Source: Marinoscillum pacificum
GTDB taxonomy: Bacteria; Bacteroidota; Bacteroidia; Cytophagales; Cyclobacteriaceae
NCBI RefSeq assembly: GCF_024714495.1
Contig: NZ_JAMZMJ010000017.1
Span: forward strand, 1-64,000
Direction of reading: 5' to 3'
Length of the DNA stretch: 64,000 bases
Each line of letters opens with the position of its first letter. Position 1 is the stretch's first letter. The translations under genes and the position numbers were made by a program. The notes under the pieces are model-generated. The model was not told where the DNA came from. It did not search any database and saw only the letters and a program-made list of their open reading frames with translations. Positions 8,449-15,662 of the stretch are shown piece after piece.

Positions 8449-11136
8449 TCACTCCGATCTCAGACTCTTCACGGGATTGACTTTCGTGGCCTTCCAGCTG
8501 TGGTAGCTGATCACCAGCAGGGCAATCACCACCGAGATGGCTGTGCTGATCACAAACATGTCCCCCCCTATGCTCACTCGATAGGCAAAGTCTTCCAACC
8601 ATTGCTGCATCAGCCAAATGGTAAGCGGAATGGATAAGATTACCCCAAGAGCTAACTGCCAGCTGAAAGTCCTGGCCAACAAGCCAAAGATTTGCGCTGA
8701 AGAAGCACCTATCACCTTGCGTATGCCAATCTCTTTCTCACGGCTGTTAACCACCAAGACAGTCAGTCCAAGCAATCCAATAGACGCAATGAGGATGGAG
8801 ATCAAAGTAGCTACGCCAATGAGTTTGTTCAGGCGTGCTTCGTTTTCATACTGTCGGGCAATGTTCTCATCGATGAACTCATATTCCAAGTTGCGGTTTG
8901 GGAAGGTTCTGCTCCACTCCTCCTCCAGGATGTCCTGCACAGCTAGCAAGCTCGATCCGGAGTATTTGAACAGTAGTTTCGGGAAAGGTGAATCCTGAAA
9001 ATCGGTATCGGAAATGCCTGCGAAGATTGGACTCATGTTTTGGGTAATTACCAGCGGTTCTATCTCTTCATGCAGTGATGAATAATGAAAATCTTCCACC
9101 ACACCTACTATTCGGTGTTCGCCAAAGTCACTGCCTGGTAGTTTTTCTTCCAAAGGGTTCGTCAGACCAAAATACTTCACGGCAGTTTCATTGAGAATGA
9201 TAGACTGTCGCTCATCTGCTGTATTTCCTTTTTCAAAATTCCGACCTTCTACTAGCTTCAGATCAAACGCATCGATAAAGTTGGCATCCACTCCCACCAT
9301 TCGGAACCACAAAAAGCTTCCTTTCACATCTTCAAATGCCAGGTGCATCCATCCATTGGTACCAAACGCATGGCTACTGGCGGTGAAGTTGCTCAGTTCT
9401 GGATGTTGTTGCAGGTTTTGCTGGAGCAGTTGGGCATTGTCACGTGCCGAAGCATAGCGCTCCGTAAATCGACCACTCTGGATATTGGCAAACAAAGGAA
9501 CAGCCACCACGGCTTCATAATCATACCCCAAGTTTTTGCTTTGCAGGAACCCGATCTGCTTTTGCATTATCAGTGTGCTGCTAATCAGCAATACGGTCAC
9601 TAAAAACTGGAACGTCACCATCACTTTGCGCACCCAGTGCTTACCTCCAGTGGTGTTGGAGCTTTGCATAATGCTCATGATTCGAGTGTTGGTGAGCACA
9701 AATGCCGGGTACATTCCTGCCAGTGAGCCAATGAGTAAACCCAATCCCAGGAACAGTCCCAAATGCCACCATTCAAAAGAGTAAATAAGATTGACACCAG
9801 TCAATTGATTGAAAGTAGGGATGCCAATAATGGCCAATCCTGTACCCAGCAACATGGAAATCAAGGCCACAACAATGCTCTCGGTCAGATATTGGGAAAC
9901 CAACAATTGCTTACCTGCTCCAAGGATCTTGCGCATGCCTACTTCTTTGGCTCGTTTGATGGACTTACCAATGGAAAGCGTGGTGTAGTTCACACAAGCA
10001 ATCAGCAACACCAAAAAGCCAATGATCCCCAAGACATACACATAGGTAGGATTGCTCACCGCTTCGATTCCTGCCGGCACCTCTGGATTGAGGTGAATAT
10101 CCGTCAACTCCTGGAATCCGACCGTGTATTCATCGCGATTGAAATTCTCACCCAAATACGTCATCAATACGTCCTGGGATTTGGCATTCACCGATTCGAT
10201 CCTGGAGTTTTCATTGACTAAAACATAGGTTTCCTGACTCACGGAGGTCCACCCTTTCAGTGCTTGCTCACCAAACAAGGTTTGATTCAGTTCATTGGAT
10301 ATCGCCAAATCAAACTGAATACTGGAGTTATCCGAAATATCCTTCATCACCGCAGAAACCGTGAACTCTACTACCTCCTTTTCAAGATTTATAGTGAGTG
10401 TTTGGCCAACAGGATCTTCCTTTCCAAAATACTTTTCAGCATACCCTTCAGAGAGGATAAGGTCGTACCTTCCGGTAAATGGATTCGAAGCATTACCCTT
10501 TTCCATTTCAAAATCAAATACCTGGAAGAATTCCGGACTGATCAGGGCCACCTCCTCGTTGATCCAGTTGTCACCAGAAGCCTGAACGGCATAGGTTCTT
10601 TTGAACCACTGCACCACATTTTCAAACTCAGAAAATTCCTTTTTGAATAGCGGCTCGAATCGCATAGGTGTAACAGAGTTGAAGAAGATTCTTCCATCGC
10701 CATAGTCTTCATAGAGATACGCTCTGTAGATGCGGTCTTTTTTGGAGTGCATCTGATCAAAACTGAGTTCCTGGGCCACGTAAAGTCCCATTTGCACAAA
10801 GCAAAGAATCCCGATGGTCAAGCCAAGGATGTTGAGGGTGGTGTTGAATTTGTCACGCCACAACACACGAGCGGCTACTTTGAGGTTTTGTCCTGTTAAC
10901 ATGAGTGAGTGAGTTTTGAGTTTTTGATTCTTATTAATGGCTGACCAGCGAAACGATCGCAGCACCAACCAGATAAATAATCGATTAGCAGCTTTTGCAC
11001 CTTTGGTTTCTACCTTTCGGTCAAAGAGCTCGAGCAGGTCACCCTCCAGGTCTTCCAGCAACTCTGGCTTACAGTACCAGTGCAGGAAGCGAGTAGCCCA
11101 TTTGGGTGGATTAATATGGTTGGTTTGGTCTTTCAT
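8449..11136 (-). CDS. ABC transporter permease, FtsX/MacB type with permease-prefix domain
   Basis: 895 residues. An N-terminal prefix of about 90 residues (PPKWATRFLHWYCKPELLED...) resembles the permease-prefix domains found in transporters partnered with PadR regulators. Two MacB_PCD/FtsX units follow: a membrane helix near residue 100, a periplasmic domain and three helices around 365-480, then a helix at about 510, a second periplasmic domain and three C-terminal helices with the KEIGIRKVIGAS motif. The matching first-half motif is KEVGMRKILGAG. No ABC ATPase is encoded nearby, so it must borrow one. A PadR gene lies directly upstream on the same strand. The substrate is unknown: lipoprotein, antimicrobial peptide or macrolide-type extrusion are the family's range. 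Confidence 0.88.
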   Translation of the reverse strand: MKDQTNHINPPKWATRFLHWYCKPELLEDLEGDLLELFDRKVETKGAKAANRLFIWLVLRSFRWSAINKNQKLKTHSLMLTGQNLKVAARVLWRDKFNTTLNILGLTIGILCFVQMGLYVAQELSFDQMHSKKDRIYRAYLYEDYGDGRIFFNSVTPMRFEPLFKKEFSEFENVVQWFKRTYAVQASGDNWINEEVALISPEFFQVFDFEMEKGNASNPFTGRYDLILSEGYAEKYFGKEDPVGQTLTINLEKEVVEFTVSAVMKDISDNSSIQFDLAISNELNQTLFGEQALKGWTSVSQETYVLVNENSRIESVNAKSQDVLMTYLGENFNRDEYTVGFQELTDIHLNPEVPAGIEAVSNPTYVYVLGIIGFLVLLIACVNYTTLSIGKSIKRAKEVGMRKILGAGKQLLVSQYLTESIVVALISMLLGTGLAIIGIPTFNQLTGVNLIYSFEWWHLGLFLGLGLLIGSLAGMYPAFVLTNTRIMSIMQSSNTTGGKHWVRKVMVTFQFLVTVLLISSTLIMQKQIGFLQSKNLGYDYEAVVAVPLFANIQSGRFTERYASARDNAQLLQQNLQQHPELSNFTASSHAFGTNGWMHLAFEDVKGSFLWFRMVGVDANFIDAFDLKLVEGRNFEKGNTADERQSIILNETAVKYFGLTNPLEEKLPGSDFGEHRIVGVVEDFHYSSLHEEIEPLVITQNMSPIFAGISDTDFQDSPFPKLLFKYSGSSLLAVQDILEEEWSRTFPNRNLEYEFIDENIARQYENEARLNKLIGVATLISILIASIGLLGLTVLVVNSREKEIGIRKVIGASSAQIFGLLARTFSWQLALGVILSIPLTIWLMQQWLEDFAYRVSIGGDMFVISTAISVVIALLVISYHSWKATKVNPVKSLRSE

Positions 11137-11142
11137 AATTAT

Positions 11143-11262
11143 TAACCACAGAGAGAAGGAGAGATTTAATACCCACAGAGAACTCGGAGATAAAATTTAC
11201 AATTCTAGAGCCTCAGTGTGACATTCAACATTCTGTGTTTTCTCGGTGTGCTCCGCGGTTCA
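11143..11262. repeat. Inverted pair of ACCACAGAG-type repeats between padR-like gene and permease
   Basis: The left block (11143-11196) carries TAACCACAGAG...CCCACAGAGAACTCGGAGAT. The right block (11217-11262), read on the minus strand, gives ATGAACCGCGGAGCACACCG and then AAAACACAGAA. Both resemble the AACCACAGAG...CACAGAG repeat found in many genomes. A further copy (AACCGCAGAGAACCTGAGA) lies at 11611-11629, in the padR leader. The inverted blocks could form a long hairpin that attenuates read-through from the regulator into the permease. Confidence 0.5.
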
Positions 11263-11595
11263 TTATATCCCGAAAAAGGTCAGCTTTGGCAGTTTCTGAT
11301 ACAGCTCCATTCGTACCGACATGGTTTCATCCAACACTGCTCTGCCAGCTGGAGTCAAATCAAAGAATCGTTTTCTGCGACCACCACGTTCGTTGGTCGC
11401 GCCACGCATTTCTGATTTAACCAGTCCTTTCTTTTCCAGTCTGCGAAGTACGGAGTGAATAGCTGTTACATCCATGTTTCGTCCGGTTTTCTCAACCAGT
11501 TCGTCTAGAATGGCTACTGCATAAGCCTCTTGCAATAGTGCTCCCACGGTTAACAATACCAGTTCTTCTAGTTCTCCTATGGTTTCTCCTTTCAT
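11263..11595 (-). CDS. PadR family transcriptional regulator
   Basis: 110 residues from the ATG at 11595. An upstream in-frame ATG at 11643 would add 16 residues of repeat-derived sequence and is unlikely. The sequence opens with GELEELVLLTVGALLQEAYA, the PadR start, followed by the winged helix (AIHSVLRRLEKKGLVKSEM), the GGRRKRFFDLTPAGRAVL wing and a short C-terminal helix for dimerisation. It lies upstream of the permease at 8449-11136 on the same strand, 126 bp away, the standard arrangement in which PadR represses a stress-inducible exporter. Confidence 0.93.
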   Translation of the reverse strand: MKGETIGELEELVLLTVGALLQEAYAVAILDELVEKTGRNMDVTAIHSVLRRLEKKGLVKSEMRGATNERGGRRKRFFDLTPAGRAVLDETMSVRMELYQKLPKLTFFGI

Positions 11596-11845
11596 ATTAT
11601 TTTTTTTATCAACCGCAGAGAACCTGAGATGTCCAGAGCTCATCGGTTGTGGTTTTTTTTTGCTTTATGTGACTCATGTCCTACCTCGGCAGGCAAGCTG
11701 CACAGGAGTGACGTGCAGAAGTTTGGTTACTGAGTCCATCCATGCAAACTCGCGGCACGGGAAGACGAATTTCATTTGCTTCTATAGCTTCGTCGAGAGA
11801 TGTCATGTCTCAAGAATAAAATCAAACGATCTTTCTTGGACAAAC

Positions 11846-11875
11846 GTACAACAAATATATTTTGTTGCTTTGTAC
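11846..11875 (-). promoter_or_regulatory. Candidate promoter/operator of the padR-permease operon
   Basis: A perfect palindrome CAACAAA-TATAT-TTTGTTG (11849-11867) is nested in a wider GTACAA...TTGTAC pair (11846-11851 and 11870-11875). On the minus strand it contains TATATTTG (11852-11859), a match to the Bacteroidota -7 element TAnnTTTG. A symmetric site over a -7 box suits an autorepressing PadR dimer. No TTG stands at the ideal -33 spacing and the leader would be about 250 nt, so this is tentative. Confidence 0.4.
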
Positions 11876-11880
11876 AACTA

Positions 11881-12144
11881 ATAATTTTAAAGCTTTACTT
11901 GAACGGTCACAGCATTGGAGTTGGAAGACTTTACTTCTAAGACCTGGAAAATGACGAGCTGAGTTATAAAGTAGAAATCAAAGACGGCCTGAAACATGGC
12001 ACCTATTATGAATACTATGAGTCAGGTGAACTGAAAGTAAAAGGCAAGTACAAAAATGATCTGAAAGAAGGCACCTAGAAGTACTATGATGAAGCTCGCG
12101 ACCTGGTCAGGAAAGAGCGCTATAAATATGGGGAAGTTAATTAG
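11881..12144 (+). pseudogene. MORN-repeat (YwqK-like) gene remnant
   Basis: One frame reads LYLNGHSIGVGRLYF, stop, DLENDELSYKVEIKDGLKHG and then TYYEYYESGELKVKGKYKND, followed by LKEGT, stop, KYYDEARDLVRKERY before the final TAG at 12142. The YYESGELKVKGKYKND-LKEGTWKYY pattern is the MORN-variant repeat of the YwqK 'antitoxin' family. In-frame stops are at 11938-11940 (probably a former Tyr) and 12076-12078 (former Trp). No start codon is present, so the 5' part is lost. It is a decayed gene fragment. Confidence 0.75.
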
Positions 12145-12377
12145 AACTGACTCCTGCCCTTTACAGGCAAGCTAAGCATGACTTGATGGGACTCCTGCAT
12201 GCGCAGGAGTGGCGCTATCCTTGTGTCTGGACAGTTATCCGTATCAAAAAGTAGGCAATATGAAAATGATCAGGTTCAGTATGACTAGTAATTTTCCTTT
12301 AACATGAAGCTATAAGCCGTAAAAAAACCTGTCAGGCACTTTGACAGGTTAGGTTCTTTACAGTTTGGTTTTGTAGA
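12145..12377. other. Intergenic, hairpin repeats only
   Basis: No gene is seen. It contains the palindrome at 12191-12210 (ACTCCTGC, ATGC, GCAGGAGT), which shares its CCTGC-N4-GCAGG core with 204-223, and the terminator at 12326-12350. Confidence 0.5.
12326..12350 (-). terminator. Rho-independent terminator of the tail-collar-like gene
   Basis: Perfect 9-bp stem AACCTGTCA / TGACAGGTT with a 7-base loop. Read on the minus strand it is followed by a run of seven Ts. It lies just downstream of the minus-strand gene at 12378-13337. The stem is made of the ACCTGTCA repeat core also seen at 8286-8334. Confidence 0.8.
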
Positions 12378-13337
12378 TCAATTCTTACGCATGATAAATG
12401 CTAGTTTGTAATAGCGAGCTCCTTGGTGGCAGTTGGGATTACCAACATAATAATTTGGATTATCTTCTTCACGATCCTCTTCAGGCGTATCAATTTGAAC
12501 AATTGAATTTCCTGTACCAATCTCTGCTTGTGCAGCAGCCGGCCAATCAGTTGCTGGCACGTCTGAAAAGAAAAAAGGGTATTCTCTATCAACCGCGCTG
12601 TTATAATATGTTCCACTTCCTGTATACATTTTGGAATAAATGGAACAGTCAGTAGAGCCAGATCGATAGTCTGTACTCAAATTGTCTAACATAACTCGTA
12701 CATCGCCAGCACCAGGTGTTGGGCTTGCCATAATGAATCGATCTGTTAGGTTTGGAGTATTGTTCGAACCGTTACAAAGAGCCCAACCTGAAGGGACTGT
12801 AGTACCAGACCACATGATGATTCCTCCTTTTGGAATAGTTCCATTACCTATAAACTCACCACTGGTAGACACATTACCTGTAGCAGAAATAGTACTGGAA
12901 GTCGAAAGTGTAGTCGTACTGATATTACTGGTTACAATTGCATTAGCACCACGAAGAGTAGCGCCTGCGATTACATCTCCAGCAGTTGCAGTAATATCTC
13001 CAGTAGATGCGGTAATCGCCCCGCTTGAAGAAACCGAGCTCACATCAGCAACACTTCCAGTATTGACTAAGCGCGCCCAGGATCCATCCCAACGATAATA
13101 TGCTTTGTTTGTGGTATTGTAGTATAGCAATCCTAAATGAGGGTTTTCGGTTGTATTCACAGTAAAATTGGAAGAAAAACGAGGAAAAAGCACACCTCGA
13201 TTATCTGTTGAATGAATGTTAAGAATTGCATTCACTGGTACCGAGTTGATACCAATTCCCACACCTTCATTATTCTGCGCGTAAGATGCCGTGCTGATCA
13301 GTACCAACCCAGCAAATAGTTGTCTAGCTAGTTTCAT
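12378..13337 (-). CDS. Secreted protein with phage tail-collar-like C-terminal domain
   Basis: 319 residues. The signal peptide is MKLARQLFAGLVLISTASYA, followed by QNN. The N-terminal part (NAILNIHST, GVLFPRFS, GLLYYNTTNKAYYRWDGSW) is the leader common to Bacteroidota fibre-like surface proteins. Residues 95-165 are a Ser/Thr/Ala-rich low-complexity stretch with near-repeats of SGAITAS / GDITAT / GDVIAG. The C-terminal domain begins IPKGGIIMWSGTTVPSGWAL and continues CNGSNNTPNLTDRFI, a clear tail-collar motif. Its role is probably a trimeric surface fibre or adhesin. No phage genes surround it. It has its own terminator. Confidence 0.7.
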   Translation of the reverse strand: MKLARQLFAGLVLISTASYAQNNEGVGIGINSVPVNAILNIHSTDNRGVLFPRFSSNFTVNTTENPHLGLLYYNTTNKAYYRWDGSWARLVNTGSVADVSSVSSSGAITASTGDITATAGDVIAGATLRGANAIVTSNISTTTLSTSSTISATGNVSTSGEFIGNGTIPKGGIIMWSGTTVPSGWALCNGSNNTPNLTDRFIMASPTPGAGDVRVMLDNLSTDYRSGSTDCSIYSKMYTGSGTYYNSAVDREYPFFFSDVPATDWPAAAQAEIGTGNSIVQIDTPEEDREEDNPNYYVGNPNCHQGARYYKLAFIMRKN

Positions 13338-13476
13338 TATGCCATTTTAGAATTTAAATCAATCACTAAAATAGCGGTATATACTATGATTCAAAACAGT
13401 TTTATGCTAGAAATACTTATTTAATTGCAATAAAGTGACCGTTCTGTTGAAAATAGCTCCCCATCTGATAGAACAT

Positions 13477-13504
13477 AAAAACCTGCCGGAAGAATCCGGC
13501 AGGT
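13477..13504 (-). terminator. Rho-independent terminator of the DUF4353 gene
   Basis: Perfect 10-bp GC-rich stem ACCTGCCGGA / TCCGGCAGGT with a 4-base loop. Read on the minus strand it is followed by TTTTATG. It ends the transcript of the lipoprotein gene at 13576-15390. Confidence 0.85.
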
Positions 13505-13575
13505 CGCCTAACCAAACTAAACTAAATAACCAGCTAATACCGAAAAGCAACCGCCAAGTGCTCCTCAGAAGTATC

Positions 13576-15390
13576 TTAAAGATTGATGGAAGTGTTGGTA
13601 CTACTACTCACAGAAACCTGACCATACTCACTGCCTCCAGAGTAGGTACCACCGGAGTAAAAGCCTTCGAAACTTTCACCATCTATCGATCCACCTTTGT
13701 ATAAGGTATAACTACCATTTTCAACTGCATCAGACGAGAACACTAAGGACTGAAGGCTCTTTGGAGCTGTAAAAGTGAACAGCGCCGTTCCGCTACTGTC
13801 CTCCAACCTTAGTGTGGTCTCGGCTGATAAACTACTACTGAATGAAATTTTTAAAGAATTCTGTGACGAGCTACTACTTGGCATCTGTGCCATTCCTGAA
13901 CTACCTACTGCTAATAGGGTACCGCCTGATATTTTAAAGGTATCATCATAATCCAGCGCACCATTGCCGTTGCCAGTTGGGCCATATACAATCACTGTTC
14001 CGCCAGTCATTTCTATCGACCCATTAGCATCCAAGCCATCTCCCTGAGCATATACAGCAATCTGTCCGTCATTAATAATCATGTAATAATCCCCTGAATT
14101 AGATCCATAGCTACCATTACCACCTGGACCACCGTGGCCTGAGCTATCATTGCCGCCTGCTACATTGAGTCCATCATCACTTGCATGTGCTACGATTTTG
14201 CCTCCATCTATTTGAATCACTGCTGACTCCAGTCCTTCATAAGATTCGCTCACCAAGATATCTCCAGCCAGGATATGCAACGAGGAGTCCGCATGAATAC
14301 CATCGTCCCCAGTTGCTAATTCGAAAGTGCCGTCTTCAATGATGATATGACCGTTTGCATGCATGGCATCATCAGAACTGTTGATCACAAATGTTCCATT
14401 AGAAATCACGAATTTCTGTCCTGCCTTCATTCCTTTAGTAGAGCTATCACCTATACTTGAAGAACTTCCTCCTCCTGCAGTAATGTTGAAAGTACCATCC
14501 ACCACTAGTAAATCCGTCTCTGCAGCGAATCCATCTCCATCTGTAGTAATGGTATAGTTTCCTGATTCAATCAATATATATCCGCGCTCTGCATCCTCGT
14601 CTTCATCTGATTTAAAAGCATCTCCACCACTCACAATATTCATGGTGGAATTTCTTAAAACCAGATAATCTTTACCGCGGATTCCATCATCTACTGCATT
14701 GACCTCTATCTCAGGGCCATCGATAATCAACCCGTCTTTGCTGGCAATGGCATCATTGTAATTTCCATTAACTATCAGTTTGCCACTTCCGTATATGGAA
14801 AGATTAGCTTTGCTAAAGAACGCTGCATTGGGTTCGTCTTCACCTTCTTCAAAAATGTAATCAGAACTATCAGTAAAGCTATTTTCTGAGCCCTCAGCAA
14901 TTATTATGATTACCTTTTCTGCTCCCCAGACATTTACTGGTGCGGTTGTCGATGAACTGACGGAAACCCCGTCGAGGATAAGCCTAACCAGCTCTTCATC
15001 TTCGGTATCGACCATAATGCTTCCGTCTGATAAGTTTCCCGTGATACGGTAAGTGCCAGCAGTGCTAATGGTTATAAAACTACCATCAATAATCACATTT
15101 TCTGAATTCGCTGAAGCAGATGATCCGGTCAATGTGATTAAAACCTCTTCTGACTCATCCCATTCCTCATCTCCTTCCTCTTCGTGGAATTCATCATTTT
15201 CTTCCAGCACATCCCCAACATTCTCGTCAAGTATGTCTTCACTACTATCGATCAATGAGGTATCAGTTTCCTCATCATCCTGAGTGATCTCACTCAGATT
15301 ATCATTCTGTAAACACGAGCTCAATCCAATAATCAAGACTACTGTCAATGAAAAGCCCAACTTTCTAAATAATTCTATTTTCTTCATCAT
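13576..15390 (-). CDS. Lipoprotein with carbohydrate-binding beta-helix domain (DUF4353, Cthe_2159-like)
   Basis: 604 residues. A lipoprotein signal ends LSSC near residue 26, followed by an acidic linker (about residues 30-75, mostly D and E). From about 85 on come repeated short strands of the type GTYRITGNLSDGSIMVD, VRLILDGVSVSS, DGLIIDGPEIEVNAVDDGI and GDDGIHADSSLHI, the pattern of DUF4353, a right-handed parallel beta-helix with calcium-binding DDGI/DDA loops. The Cthe_2159 prototype binds cellulose and acidic polysaccharides. It is probably anchored at the cell surface. The second ATG (15387) could also be the start. The gene is divergent from nrdJ. Confidence 0.85.
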   Translation of the reverse strand: MMKKIELFRKLGFSLTVVLIIGLSSCLQNDNLSEITQDDEETDTSLIDSSEDILDENVGDVLEENDEFHEEEGDEEWDESEEVLITLTGSSASANSENVIIDGSFITISTAGTYRITGNLSDGSIMVDTEDEELVRLILDGVSVSSSTTAPVNVWGAEKVIIIIAEGSENSFTDSSDYIFEEGEDEPNAAFFSKANLSIYGSGKLIVNGNYNDAIASKDGLIIDGPEIEVNAVDDGIRGKDYLVLRNSTMNIVSGGDAFKSDEDEDAERGYILIESGNYTITTDGDGFAAETDLLVVDGTFNITAGGGSSSSIGDSSTKGMKAGQKFVISNGTFVINSSDDAMHANGHIIIEDGTFELATGDDGIHADSSLHILAGDILVSESYEGLESAVIQIDGGKIVAHASDDGLNVAGGNDSSGHGGPGGNGSYGSNSGDYYMIINDGQIAVYAQGDGLDANGSIEMTGGTVIVYGPTGNGNGALDYDDTFKISGGTLLAVGSSGMAQMPSSSSSQNSLKISFSSSLSAETTLRLEDSSGTALFTFTAPKSLQSLVFSSDAVENGSYTLYKGGSIDGESFEGFYSGGTYSGGSEYGQVSVSSSTNTSINL

Positions 15391-15662
15391 TACATGCGTT
15401 TGAATGGTTGCTACATCAGCGATGCTTTTGATGATGTAAGACTAGCTCAGGTAGCTCAATGGCGAAAAATTATTCAACCAAGCACTACATATTTTCAATG
15501 AACTATAAGGTTTCTGACTAGACTAGAACTACCGCTTTTTTGGTCAAAACAATAGCAGTTGACACCAAACATACACCCCACTGATCAATGTCATTCCTTT
15601 ACCATGAGCTGAGATATTCCTTTGGACCCAGCTTTATCTCTTGACCAAAAACCCTCTCAATC
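15391..15662. other. Divergent intergenic region upstream of nrdJ
   Basis: No cobalamin riboswitch signature and no NrdR box were recognised, although the downstream enzyme needs B12. No exact TAnnTTTG element was found on the plus strand. The region presumably carries promoters for both flanking genes. Confidence 0.4.

Noticed and set aside
9763-10650. Two sizeable plus-strand open frames opposite the permease gene
   Set aside because: They lie wholly inside the FtsX/MacB-type gene, which has strong domain evidence. Their translations show no known motif.
12682-13098. 138-codon frame opposite the tail-collar gene
   Set aside because: It reads the low-complexity spacer backwards, which gives an artificial hydrophobic repeat.
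15391-15662. Possible cobalamin riboswitch before nrdJ
   Set aside because: No B12-box-like sequence or supporting stems were recognised.
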